In this document: positions 1 through 10,000 of the stretch, one piece after another
Layout: each line of letters opens with the position of its first letter
How positions within the stretch are numbered: position 1 is the first letter of the stretch
Assembly (NCBI GenBank): GCA_019693395.1
Contig: JAAMXP010001374.1
Location: 1 to 12,100, forward strand
Length of the DNA stretch: 12,100 nt
Source of the DNA: Ettlia oleoabundans
Lineage: Eukaryota > Chlorophyta > Chlorophyceae > Chlamydomonadales
Direction: 5' to 3'
Program-made: the position numbers and the translations under genes
The notes under the pieces: generated by a model
What the model was told of the DNA's origin: nothing
Databases searched by the model: none
The model's input: only the letters and a program-made list of their open reading frames with translations

Positions 1-27
1 CCCCCTCCCCTCCTCCCCTGCCTGCAG
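1..27 (+). other. 3' end of an intron (polypyrimidine tract and acceptor)
   Basis: The first 27 bases are almost pure C/T and end in CTGCAG. They are the polypyrimidine tract and 3' splice site that precede the DUF962 terminal exon; the intron is phase 1 with respect to that exon. Confidence 0.75.
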
Positions 28-284
28 GCGAACACGCCAACCGCGCCTGTCGCCGCTTACACGTGCTTGGCACCAGCGCTGCAGTTGCCATCTGTGCCAC
101 CGCAGCGGCCACCCGCCAGCCACACCTGCTGCTCTACACGGCACTTGTTGCCTACGGCTGCGCGTGGGTGGGCCACTTCTTCTTCGAGCATAACAGGCCA
201 GCCACGTTCAAGTACCCTTTCTGGTCCCTTGCCAGCGATTTTCAGCTAACTTGGGAAGTTCTGTCCAGCCAGAGGCCTTTCTGA
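28..284 (+). CDS. MPO1: DUF962 / Mpo1-like membrane protein, last exon (5' truncated by window)
   Basis: This is the terminal exon of a gene that starts before the window. A pyrimidine-rich tract ending in TGCAG (bases 1-27) is a good acceptor. The exon opens with two bases completing a split codon, then reads 84 residues to TGA at 282-284. The peptide begins EHANRACRRLHVLGTS and contains GHFFFEHNRPATFKYPFWSL, the characteristic C-terminal signature of the DUF962 family, to which yeast Mpo1 belongs. Yeast Mpo1 is an ER iron-dependent dioxygenase that acts on 2-hydroxy fatty acids during phytosphingosine breakdown; the His residues of the family signatures are present here. Two hydrophobic stretches (LGTSAAVAICATAAA and LLLYTALVAYGCAWVG) fit a small multi-pass membrane protein. 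The family call is firm. The dioxygenase activity is only inferred from yeast, and the N-terminal part cannot be seen. Confidence 0.88.
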
Positions 285-1440
285 GGAGGTACACATCCGC
301 ATGGCATTACACATGCGGCTGGCAGTACATTACTACAGAGGCGCAGGTACATTCGCCACCCAAATATATCACAACCTTTTCCGATCTTTCTTCCTTTGAT
401 TCTTTCCTTCCTTTTTCATTGTTCCGAGTCTTTGCTTGATTGATAGAGCACAACAGCACGGCCACCAGGGTAGCGTCATGCACAGGCACAGGAGTCTAGC
501 TGGTAGATCCGGTGTCAACCTAAGTGGTTCATAGTAAACAGCGCGGTTGCCTGCCATGCCTGCCATGCATCAGCTCATCGCACTCTGCATCATTTATCTT
601 TAATTGTGCTGAAGATGAAGCATTGTTAGTGCTGCGCCTGTGCTCGGCTGATGGGACGAGGCAGCGGCAGCCAGCAACCACCGAGGCCAGCCCCCACCGC
701 CACCTCTAGCCACCCATACTACCCAAGCCAGCCCCACAAGGGTATCCGGCGAGGCAGCTAGCGACGCAGCTGGTACCGCAACACCGTCTTGGGGATCTGG
801 TTGAGGGCTGTGGCGTATGCTCATTATTGGGGCCGCTTTCGCATTTGTGAAGAGGTGCTGCCGGTCAGCCTTGCTACGAAGTTGTTGCACCCGGGTCACA
901 TCTGATCACATGTATGGCTGGCAGCTAATGCGGTGTGCATCAACGCTGAGCATGCTGACAGCTTACACCGGGCAGATGGAACGGCTTGCCCAACTGGCAC
1001 GCTGGCGTGCGACGGCAGCTTGCTGCGCGGTCTGCGCCACTGCCGCCGCTGGGGAATGGTCGCTGGCGGCAACGTTACCACAGCGGGCTGGCTAGCAGTC
1101 CCAGGTTGACCGCAGCTGCTGCAAGGCCGTCAAAACGCTGGCGGAAACAACCGCGCTGCTTTTTACGAGTGATCGCACGGAGTTGCAGGGACATGGCACC
1201 AGGCACACCACGAATGTTGTTGGGGTGTTGTCTGAACGCAGCGCATGACCAGCAAACGCAAGGATTCCTAAACTCAACAATCAATAGGTTTGAAAACTCC
1301 TCATGTTGTACAGCGTCATGAGGAGCTGTACTGCGAAAAACGCTGCTCTTATTTGTCTTCTCACTGCCTTCTGTCGAGAGCGTGATTGCGCCCCGATCTG
1401 GCTGCAATAAGATATGTGAAGGTGCTGCTTCTCTGGAACG
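285..1440. other. Intergenic stretch of about 1.15 kb: 3'UTR of the DUF962 gene, then upstream region of the sulfotransferase gene
   Basis: I find no recognisable protein in any of the six frames here. The open frames are short and look like chance frames in GC-rich DNA. The first part (about 360-440) is T-rich and probably 3'UTR. There is a tandem CTGCCATGC pair near 550-567. A 9-bp inverted repeat, CTCCTCATG at 1297-1305 against CATGAGGAG at 1317-1325, has an 11-nt loop. I did not find an obvious TGTAA polyadenylation signal (the usual chlorophyte signal) after the DUF962 stop. The last part may include a non-coding first exon of the sulfotransferase gene, ending at the GTAAGT donor at 1441. 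Confidence 0.5.
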
Positions 1441-1641
1441 GTAAGTACGACGGACCAATGTCAAGTAGTAGTGGAAGGTCTAGCGAGCTTCGACCTTCAT
1501 ATATCGTGAACCGAGCAACTGGACACATCGGCAGCGGCGCCTAATGCCGGCCTCTTGTCTCAGCTCACCACATCTCGGTCGCCGCTGCGCCTGCCATCCT
1601 CTCTGCACCTATTGTATGCCCGCTGCTTGAACTGCATGCAG
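1441..1641 (+). other. Candidate 5'UTR intron of the sulfotransferase gene
   Basis: A strong donor (GTAAGT at 1441) and an acceptor (GCATGCAG ending at 1641) bracket 201 nt, a length typical of the introns in this window. The acceptor lies only two bases before the ATG at 1644. The upstream sequence in the frame that would join to this ATG has a TGA at 1383-1385 and no ATG after it, so any upstream exon should be non-coding. This supports 1644 as the true start. The intron itself is inferred from splice-site appearance only. Confidence 0.45.
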
Positions 1642-1643
1642 GT

Positions 1644-3115
1644 ATGGAGGCAAAAGCACGGCCGTTTTGGACTAGTTGTGCAGCTCTGCTTGTCAGCTTG
1701 CTGGCAACATTGGCACTTGGCATCCATTTCCGCCGCCACAGCGGCTGGCGCACCCTGCCCTCAGCACCCAGGTGGCCCCTCCAGCCCGCCATTGACGCGT
1801 TTGTGGCGGCGCCCCTGCCCCCTAGGAACACCAACATCTCCGTGGAGCGGCCGCTGTTCTTCATACATCAGCGGAAGGCAGGAGGTACTTCTATGAGAGC
1901 AGCACTGCTCGCGGCCGCCGAATCCGCCAACCTCCCGCACTACATCCCCTGCGTCGGCAGCGCTCCCTGCGGCAAGTTTGAGGTCAACAACACTCGAGGA
2001 GCCGTGTACGCCGGCCACTTCCCCTGGCGGGACTTTGTGCGCCTGCACAAAGCAAAATATGCAGACAACACGCGGCCTGGGCCTGGAGGAAGTGGAGGCT
2101 ACCAGACCCAGTACCCTGCCAGCTGCACAACCTTATTCCGCGACCCTGTTGCTAGGGTGGAGTCGTGCTACTACTACAGGATAGTCAGGGTAGGTCCAGC
2201 TGCCGTTTCACAGGATCGTCACGGCAGCTCTAGCTGCCATATGCCTGCCTGTTGCCTGTGTGCTTCCATGGTTGAAAACATGCTTTGATTGTTGGCAAGC
2301 CGGTGTGTAGACAGGCATGGTCATGTGGGGTGGCTGCATGTGTTGGCTGCCAGCTGCAAAGCAACGAAGACGTTTTGTGCAGCAAATGGTCCGCAGCAGC
2401 TGGCAAACATTGCACTGTGTTGGTCATTGCTTGCCATGCACAGTGCCGTACAGCCCATCAAATGGCGATCCTTTTGCTGCCCCACGACTGGTTGTGTTTC
2501 TGGGAGTCTCATAAAACCATATGTATGGATGCTGTCCTGCTGCAGCATCACCTATACACTGAGGAGCGGTTCAAGTGTCTGTCCAACCTTTCAGCTTCTG
2601 AGCTGCGAGATGTGTTCATCGCGGGGCGCTCGCTGAATCCGGGTTGGGGCTGCGGCAACGAGCCCTTCCGGCTGCTGAGCGGCTTCATTGATGACGTGGA
2701 CGTGCATGCCATGTCGCTGTCAGACCCCGGCAGCCCCGCCTTTAGTGCGGGCATAGCGCTGGCGCTGTCGCACCTCGCCAGCTGTGTGCCGCTGGTGCTG
2801 GAGGATCCAAGTAGCATGCAGCTGGCGCAGCACTGGTTCCCTCAGCTGCGGGCCGCCTTTGACGCAGCTGCCTTCCCGCACGAGAACCAGGGAAAGGCGG
2901 AGCGGTGCCCTTTGAGTGACGGCGCTAGGGCGGTACTGGAGGAATTGACGGTGGCAGAGAGGGAGCTGTATGATGCTGCGCGCAGGAGAGTGAAGTACAT
3001 GCTTGCCTCCCTGCCGGTGCCACCGCGTGCAGTTGGGCGCAAAGGCGGGGTACAGAGCAGCAGCGACTCGCGGGAATTCCTTTCCTCTGCTACCACGCTT
3101 GAACATGCACATTGA
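1644..3115 (+). CDS. Type II membrane sulfotransferase, Sulfotransfer_2-like (two coding exons)
   Basis: The coding exons are 1644-2189 (182 codons) and 2546-3115 (189 codons plus TGA), joined in phase 0 to give 371 aa. The short N-terminus is followed by one hydrophobic anchor (residues about 12-28), as in Golgi type II enzymes. A PAPS 5'-phosphosulfate-binding loop is seen as FFIHQRKAGGTS (residues 72-83). The 3'-phosphate-binding motif is LFRDPVARVES (164-174), where Arg166 and Ser174 match the expected positions. The C-terminal helix ELYDAARRRVKYMLASL resembles the end of this superfamily. N-x-S/T sites occur at N64 and N115, fitting a luminal domain. The expected role is transfer of sulfate from PAPS to a glycan or glycoprotein in the secretory pathway; the acceptor is unknown. 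The binding loop has KAGGTS where many relatives have KTGGTS. ATG 1644 was chosen because the anchor starts there and an in-frame TGA precedes any upstream exon. Confidence 0.82.
2190..2545 (+). other. Intron of the sulfotransferase gene (phase 0)
   Basis: The donor is AGG|GTAGGT at 2189/2190 and the acceptor is CTGCTGCAG|CAT at 2545/2546, giving 356 nt. The junction joins the end of the 3'-phosphate-binding region (YYYRIVR) in frame to HHLYTEERFKC. The reading frame that enters the intron from exon 1 stops at 2286-2288. The frame of exon 2 is open backwards only to about 2285, so splicing is required. Confidence 0.78.
2916..3015 (+). repeat. Direct repeat copy A, inside the sulfotransferase last exon
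   Basis: This 100-bp block is the source-like copy of a pair spaced 445 bp apart (second copy at 3361-3460). It encodes the C-terminal helix segment of the sulfotransferase. The two copies differ at six positions; the last 85 bp differ at only two. Confidence 0.9.
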
Positions 3116-4066
3116 TTAGTACGTTGATTGAATGCATTGTTTTCCTGGCTGCCTTTCCTTATTGCTTTCCTTATTGCTTCCGTTGCTTCCCCTCTGCAAT
3201 GGCTGTTGCCTACTTGGCAGTGCAACCTGCTGGTTTACTGCAAGTAATATATAGCACAAGGCGACAAGATGAGGGAGGAGAGTAATGACCGTTGTTGGCA
3301 CCCTTAGTTGGGCTGACAGTTTGCCGAGGACAAATCAACAGTGGCAGGCACGAATACGACGTGACAGCACCAGAGCGGTACTGGAGGAATTGACAGTGGC
3401 AGAGAGGGCGCTGTATGATGCTGCGCGCAGGAGAGTGAAGTACATGCTTGCCTCCCTGCCACCTGCAAGGCACAAGCGACTAGGAGCTTCGTAGGCTGCT
3501 GGATGGCCTGACACTGTTGCCTCTGCCGGCGTCCTCAATCCACTCGCAAGCGTGCATTCTTTCTTCATTTTTTCAGCCACACACTGCTTGCATCTGAGCT
3601 CGGCACTGCGATTGTTTGACCTGACTGTTCCTCCTTGCTGCTGTCGTTTTAAGGTTTTTTCAACCTAGAACAGTTCTGTGAACTGGATAATGCATTTGTA
3701 TCTTGATACTGCAATTGTACCTGCAAGAACCACTCTATGGCAAATCTGGGCAGCCCAAATGGGCAGCAAACGACAATGGCTGTATTGCAAGTGGTGTGTA
3801 TCAGCAGCTACCCAGTATGGCAGGTTTCCAAATACTGAATTTTATCTGGAACAACAAAGACAAATGTATATTTGGTTGTGCAGCAAATAACAGCTTGCTT
3901 GCGTGAAGCCGGGTTTGAGGGCAGCACACATGCATATGCAGTGCAAAGGTACAGAGGTAGAGAGCCCCTTCAAAGGCTGGTTGCTGCCTCCACAGCCAAG
4001 AGGATCTACCAACCTTGCTGAGTTCTTCAGAATCCCACGGTCATCTGTTATCTGTCCGTGCTTAGG
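3116..4066. other. Convergent spacer between the sulfotransferase gene and the large minus-strand gene
   Basis: This stretch should hold the 3'UTRs of both converging genes. It contains a perfect 12-bp tandem pair (CTTTCCTTATTG at 3153-3164 and 3165-3176) and the 100-bp duplicated block at 3361-3460. From about 3590 to 3900 it is more A/T-rich, which fits the 3'UTR of the minus-strand gene. I found no TGTAA signal in either orientation here that I would rely on, and no further gene. Confidence 0.5.
3361..3460 (+). repeat. Direct repeat copy B: duplicated C-terminal coding segment of the sulfotransferase
   Basis: This block matches 2916-3015 at 94 of 100 positions, 445 bp downstream and beyond the sulfotransferase stop codon. 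Four of the six differences are G in copy A and A in copy B. The segment still reads open as AVLEELTVAERALYDAARRR and onward. It sits in a 70-codon frame (3285-3494, GTG at its start) that has no other sulfotransferase motif. It lacks the PAPS-binding regions, so it is either a gene fragment left by a local duplication or an unused alternative last exon. Similarity falls off sharply on both sides. Confidence 0.85.
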
Positions 4067-7000
4067 TTATTTCTGCTGCCGCCTCAGCTTCTCCCCCGCC
4101 AGCCGCTCCTTGAGCGCCCTCAGCGCTGACAGCCCCCTGCTGCTGCTCACGCTCACACGGTGGTGGCTGCCTGCTGTTAAGGCAGACACCTCCGTTTTCA
4201 GGGCGCTGATGCGGATAAGCTTAGGCTCCGCCTGAGGTGCGGCAGCTGCTGCACCAGGGCCTTCATCATCCCTGGCGGCGGTGCTAAAGGCGTCAGGCGA
4301 GGATGGCACTCTTGGCTGGTGCACGTGTTGCTGTGCAGGTGATGCCGCCGCAAGTGCCGCCACCTGCTGGGCTGCGCAGCTGGCCAAAGTGGCTGCTATG
4401 AAGTCTGTGCTGCCATGAGTCAAGGGGCCGTCAGTTGCAAGGCCGCTCCCTGCCTCGCTGTCGGCTGCCGCAGGCCAGATGCTCTCACCTGGTTCCCATT
4501 TCACTGCCCCATCCCCAATTGCAGCTGGGCTGTGGGACTCTCTATCTTCCATTGTGCTGCAGCTGCTGGTGCTCGCAGCATGCAGCCGCCAGGTGTCACC
4601 ACAGCCCAGCTTCTCATGCCTGAGTGGCATGCGGCGCTGGCCCAAATCCTTGCCGGCGCTCGAACACCGGCTAGCTGGCGCTGAAGCCTCGGATGGGGTG
4701 GCATCAGAGAGATGGTCTGCAAGGTTGCTGTGCGCCGCTGCGGCATGGCCTGCTGGGGATGCTGCTACCGCTGTGGCTGCGGCTGCCGGTGAGGCTGGTG
4801 GTGGTAGTATGACGGAGGGAGGCCAACTGGCTGCGGCCTCAGCTGCTGCCACTGCCTGGCTTACTGACAGGGGCGTGGCGGGCAGCGCTGCAGGCCGCTC
4901 CCCCAAACCATGCTCCACACCTGTTGCATGCTGAGGCGGGTGCTGCCGCTCCCCCTGCAGCCCCTGCTGGTCAGCGCCTGTATGGGTGGACAGGGGAACC
5001 GACGGCGCTGCCAGTACACCCCCCGCAGGCACACGAATCACCACTGGTGGTGGTGGTGGTTGATGTACTGCCTCCTGCTGTGGCTGGTACTGCCTGCTGC
5101 CATGCGCCAGCCCAGCAGAGTCTACAGTGAAGGGGGATAGGGTTACTGCCAGGGACAGCTGAGGTGAAGCATCGCCGCTCCAGTCAGACTCTCCCCCTCC
5201 CAGTTCTCCCAGGCCAGCAAGGGAGCTGCCGTCAGCATCTGTGGAGGTTGCAGTGATTGACTGCTGAAACCCGGCTGCCGCTGCCAGCTGGCGGCGCAGC
5301 AGGCGGTACCGCAGCGCACGTACCTTGTGCCTGCAGGGGCCAGTTATTTATCATTCTTTGGAAAAAAGATGTTGTTAAGAAACACGTGAATTCTCATTAT
5401 TGAGAACCAAGTTATACTCTAGCTGGTTTCCACCTACACTTGCGTATGAATGAAGTCAGTTACAAAGATTTCTTGGCAAGAGGAAAAATGTGGTGCAATA
5501 GCAGCAGCAATGGTAGTTGAAAAGCAGCAGGAAGGCGCGCACCTTCCCGCCACCCCAATGCTGAGTCCACTGCCGCTGCTCTCACTCCACAAGGAGTCGC
5601 TGTCTTCGCTGCTCGAACAGCTGCTGCTTCCTGAGTTAGCATGGGTCTGTGTGGCCTCACTCAGACCAACGGAGGGCGGGAGAGGAGGGGTGGCGAGTTC
5701 TGCCAGCTCTGTTGCAAACGATCCTCGTTGCTGCCTGGACCTCCACAGGCGATAACTGCGCTGGGCAGCATGCTGTGGTTGCGGCATAGCAGGCACTGCC
5801 ACCCCTGTCGATGCTGGGGATGCAGCACCTTCCCCATCCCCTGCAGGCCGCAAACTTTGCAACTGAGCGGCAGTGGGCAGCTGCTCGGCAGCTGGGTCCG
5901 GGGCTGCTGGCTGCCCTGGCTTCCCTTCCCCCTGCGCCTGCCCCTGCCCCTGCGGCTGCAGCAGCTCGCTGCCAATGCCAAGCTCAGCTGCGTACTCGTG
6001 CCACAGCGCCAGCATGTCGGCTTTCTCTCTGAGCTGACGCCAGCCGGCAGCTTCCTGCTCCCGCCGTGCCGCCGCCGCAGCCTCCGCCGCCGCTTTCAGG
6101 GGGTTGTAGGGCTGAGCCGGGCGGGGCATGCCATATGCAGCGGGCGGCGGCACTGCAAGGCCCGTATCTACGGCGCACACATCCTGGAAAGCTGCAGCCT
6201 CGGCCTGCTGTCCAGCACCCACCTTAGGCACAGCGCTGGCAGCAGCTGCGGTGGCTGCGGCATCTGCATGCTGCCCCTCGCTCAAACTGATGGCTGTAGC
6301 AAGACCCTGCCGCTCCTGCTGCCCCTCCTGTCCCTCAGTGACATTGGTGACGGTCGCAGCTGCCTGCTGCCCCTCCTGTCCCTCAGTGACATTGGTGACA
6401 GTCGCAGCTGCCTGCTGCTCTTCTTCACCGTCGGCTGCAGCCACTGCAGGGCTGTCACCTCTGTCATCACATCCTGCTGCCACCCATGGCTCGCCAGTGG
6501 CACTTTCAGGCCCCCAGGCCCTCATGGCCACATCCCAGGCACCGTGGGCAGCCTCCATCCCTGCCAGCTGCTGCACAGCATCAAGGTTGTACTGCATTCA
6601 AACAACAATAGCAGAGGAACACGTATCAACCAGATGGACAAGGATGAGTCAAGCATGCAACAGTCCTGAACTAGTACTTGGTTGTGAAGAGGTAGTCAGC
6701 CACCAATGGGGGTAGCGCTACAGGCAGCACTGCAATCGGCACTACTAGCATGCGGCAGTACATGCAACACAGCCGCACCTGGCAGTACCGCTCTATTGCC
6801 AGAGCAGCCAGCTCATCCAGCAACGCCTGCTGCTCTTCCTTTCTTTCCTCCTTGTCCATCCACCCCTCCTGCTGCTGCTCCTGCCCCTGCTGCAGAGGTT
6901 CTGCCTCACTGAGCTCTCGCTCTTGCCCCTGCTGCTTTGCTTGCTCTAGAGGTTCATCCCTTGCCAGCTGGCCACCCACCCGCGGGCTGGCAGCAGGACT

Positions 7001-10000
7001 GTCACACGCCTCGCTGCTGCAGCTTGAGCCACAGTTGCCGCCCCTGCTACTGCCTGCACTGCTGCAGCTTGGCATCTCGCCCGTATCCTCTGACCACTGT
7101 TCGACACTGGTGGGGAAAGAGGCAGACCCGTCAGGGCCTGGCTGTGCCGCCTGTTGCTGTGGCATCTGCTGCTGCGCGATGGCAGGCCCATGGCTGCCTG
7201 CCCCTCCCAGCTTGTGCTCCTGCAACTGGGCTGTCAGCAGCGCAACCGGCTGCTGCATCTGGTGATATTGCTGGGGTGATATCGGCATCATTCCAGGTCC
7301 TGCAGGGGCGGTGGCGCCCACTGGCGGGACTGGTGATGGCTGCACCATGGTGCCGCCGCAGCCCACCCAAGGGTGAAGCATCCACGGTGGGCAGCTGGGG
7401 TGCGGCAGAGGCAGGCCTGCTGCCATGGCTACACCTGCTGGCAGCACAGCGGGCAGATGGGTCCGCGCTGGCCAGCCCATTGCTGGGGCTGAGGCGGATT
7501 CACACACAGCTGGTGCTGGGGCTGGTGCTGAGGTGGCTGCACACACAGCTGGGGCTGCGGCTGGTGCTGGGGCGGCTACACTCACAGCTGGGGCTGGGGC
7601 TGGGGCTGGGGCTGGGTCTGGGGCTGCACCAGCAACTGTGCAGGTGTGGGGCTGCTGAATAGTGGAGGCCGCCTGTTGCGCTGGCTGCGGCAAGAAGGTT
7701 GCCTGTAACTCAGGTGCGATTGCTGGCGGCGCAGCGTGTGATGGTTCAGTTTGTGAAGTTAGCTGCACTGCAGCTTCCTGCAATACATCTTTGTCATGAT
7801 GCTGAGTAGCTGTGGTGGCTGCTCCTGCTGCCATCTGTAAAGCGCCACCCTCTGCAGCTATATCTGCAATGCATTGCCTAGCAGCAGACAGGATAACGGC
7901 CTGCTCCGCTGCTGCGGCCTGCGGCTCTCCTGTTGAGCCTGAAACGCTACCGCTGCCGCCAGCAGCCTTACTGGAGTGCGCATGTTCTGCAGCATCCTGC
8001 GCTGGGCTGCTTTCTGGCACAGCAGAGGATGGCGGAGGGGCTGCCACCTGCGGTTGAGCTGCTACTGGTTGGCTCGGCTTTAGCTGTCGGGCAGACATCT
8101 TGGCTGTCGCCACCTCAGCACTGGCTAGGGCAGCATCCAGCGCCGCCGCCCCGAAGCGCTGCACAGCAGCCTCAGCGCGCTGCGTCGCCGCCAGCTCAGC
8201 TTTTACCCCCGCCAACTCAACGCCGGTGCTGTGCAGAAGCTGGCTGAAGCAGAGGCACAGCTGATCTGCCTGTGAAGTGGACGAGTCTGTTGCGGGTGAA
8301 GTCTCTGTAACAACGGCAGGCGCTAGAGTTTGTGCGGGCACATTCAGAGGCGGAGGGTGGGAGCCGTGGGCCGGGGCGCTGCCAAAACCCGGCTCGCCTG
8401 CCGCAGCCGACGGCTGCAACTTGTTGGGTGCTGAAGCTGGGGTGACAGGGCTGATGGACCTTGCCGCTATCTCATCCATGCGATCCAGCACAGCCTGAAA
8501 GGCGGCACACAGCATGCACAGCATAGCATACCATATAACGTGGATGCAACGGGAGAACAAATGTTAGCTGATGGACTGATTGCGGGAGCCAGAAAAATAA
8601 ACCAAACACAGCAATGGCTTTCTAATCAGCTGGCGCGGCAGAGCGGCAGGGCGGCAAGGCAAAATACAACCAACGGAGGCAAGGCAGCAGGGCATACAAC
8701 ACCCACAGCAGTTGGGCAACAGTGCAGCCAAATCTCAGCACATCAGCTGCCCACCCACCTGGACTAGGCAGCTGGCGTTACGGATGTCGACAGCAGCTAT
8801 GCCGTGCTGCTGCAGTACGGCTTGCAAGCTTGCTGTACTGCTCGCATCGGCACCGTCCTTGCAGCTTGGCTGTGTCGTGGTGGCTGTCAAGCTGACTGTC
8901 GCAGGTGCTGCCAGCAGGCCTTGCAGCGCTGAGGTCAGCTCTTGCAACATTTGTTGAAGCTGGCCTGCTGCAGTACCGCCGCTGGTGGCCGTATGTGCAG
9001 TATTGAGCCCAGCCAGGCTGGCAATACAGTCTGGCAATTGGGCCTGCTCTGCTGCTGAGGTGGCAGGGGCAGCACTGCTGTTAACAGCGCCTGCCACCCC
9101 GCCGAATGCTGCCCCAAGGGAGCGAAGCAGGTCGGGCCGCGCGGACTGTGGTACGGCAGGGGCTGTCCTTTGGGGTAAGCTTGGTGCTGGAGCCTTGCCT
9201 GGCCTCTGTTCTGGGGCGAGCTGAGCTGGCGGTAGCTGTGGCGGGGTGGGGGCCTGCACTGGATCCAGCCTCAATGCCTTGAGGCTTCTGCTGCCGGCGG
9301 GCCGTGGCGCTTCGCATCTGCTGCCAAAGGCGACATGCGGGCGCTGCCGCTGCCGCTTGGTGGCCGGAATGCCAACAGGTGGCGCGCACTCAAACAGCGG
9401 GCGCACCACAGCAGCGCGCCGTTTCTCACTTCCCTGCCTAGCCTCGGCAGCTTCTGCAAACACTGGCACAGCATGTGGCGACCTCTCTCTCTTGCGAGCT
9501 GCCCCTGCTGCTGCCGCTGTTGCACCCAGCTGCGATGGCTTTCCTGCAGGCTGCACACCACCAAGCGGCCGCCTCTCAGGCTCTCCAGCCGGAGGTTTGA
9601 CATCGCGTGGCTGCACAGGCTCTGGTGGGTGCTGCCGCCACCGTGGCTGATGCGGGTGAACGGGCTTTGGTGGGTGCAGACGCGCCGACGCTATACGCCG
9701 GTCCACCTCTGCTGTCACAGCAGCAGTGAAAACCTCAAAGCTGGCCCATACCTCCTCCTCGTTGGCGCTATCACGGATAGCCGCCGGCAGCGACGATGCT
9801 TCGGCTGGCTGGACGGCACTGCATGCAAGAAAGGAAGACAAGCCAGCGTTTTGTTGGGTGCTACACTGGAACATTGGAAATGATATACTTTTTACGTGAG
9901 GCATACGAGACAGCTTAACTCAATGACTGCAACACTTGATTCGAAGGGTTCAGTCAATGCTGAAGGACATAATGTCGCACCCGTCGGTGGCATCTCCCGC

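Noticed and set aside
600..899. 99-codon minus-strand open frame with a Gly run
   Set aside because: It has no recognisable domain, no flanking gene structure and low-complexity composition; best explained as chance.
1075..1464. 129-codon minus-strand open frame in the left spacer, considered as a transposase fragment
   Set aside because: I could not identify any transposase motif, terminal inverted repeats or target-site duplication around it.
6316..6411. CRISPR-like or minisatellite array
   Set aside because: There are only two directly adjacent coding units without spacers; it is an in-frame protein repeat.
5641..6669. 342-codon plus-strand open frame, antisense to exon 5 of the large gene
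   Set aside because: It is Leu/Cys/Arg/Ser-rich without any family resemblance. It mirrors the Gln/Ala-rich minus-strand exon and has no splice or start context. GC-rich CAG/CTG-type coding sequence often leaves the opposite strand open.
6937..7662. 241-codon plus-strand open frame antisense to exon 4, with Leu-Gly repeats
   Set aside because: Its regular repeats are the antisense reading of the Pro-Ala repeat; the minus-strand exon has matching splice phases at both ends.
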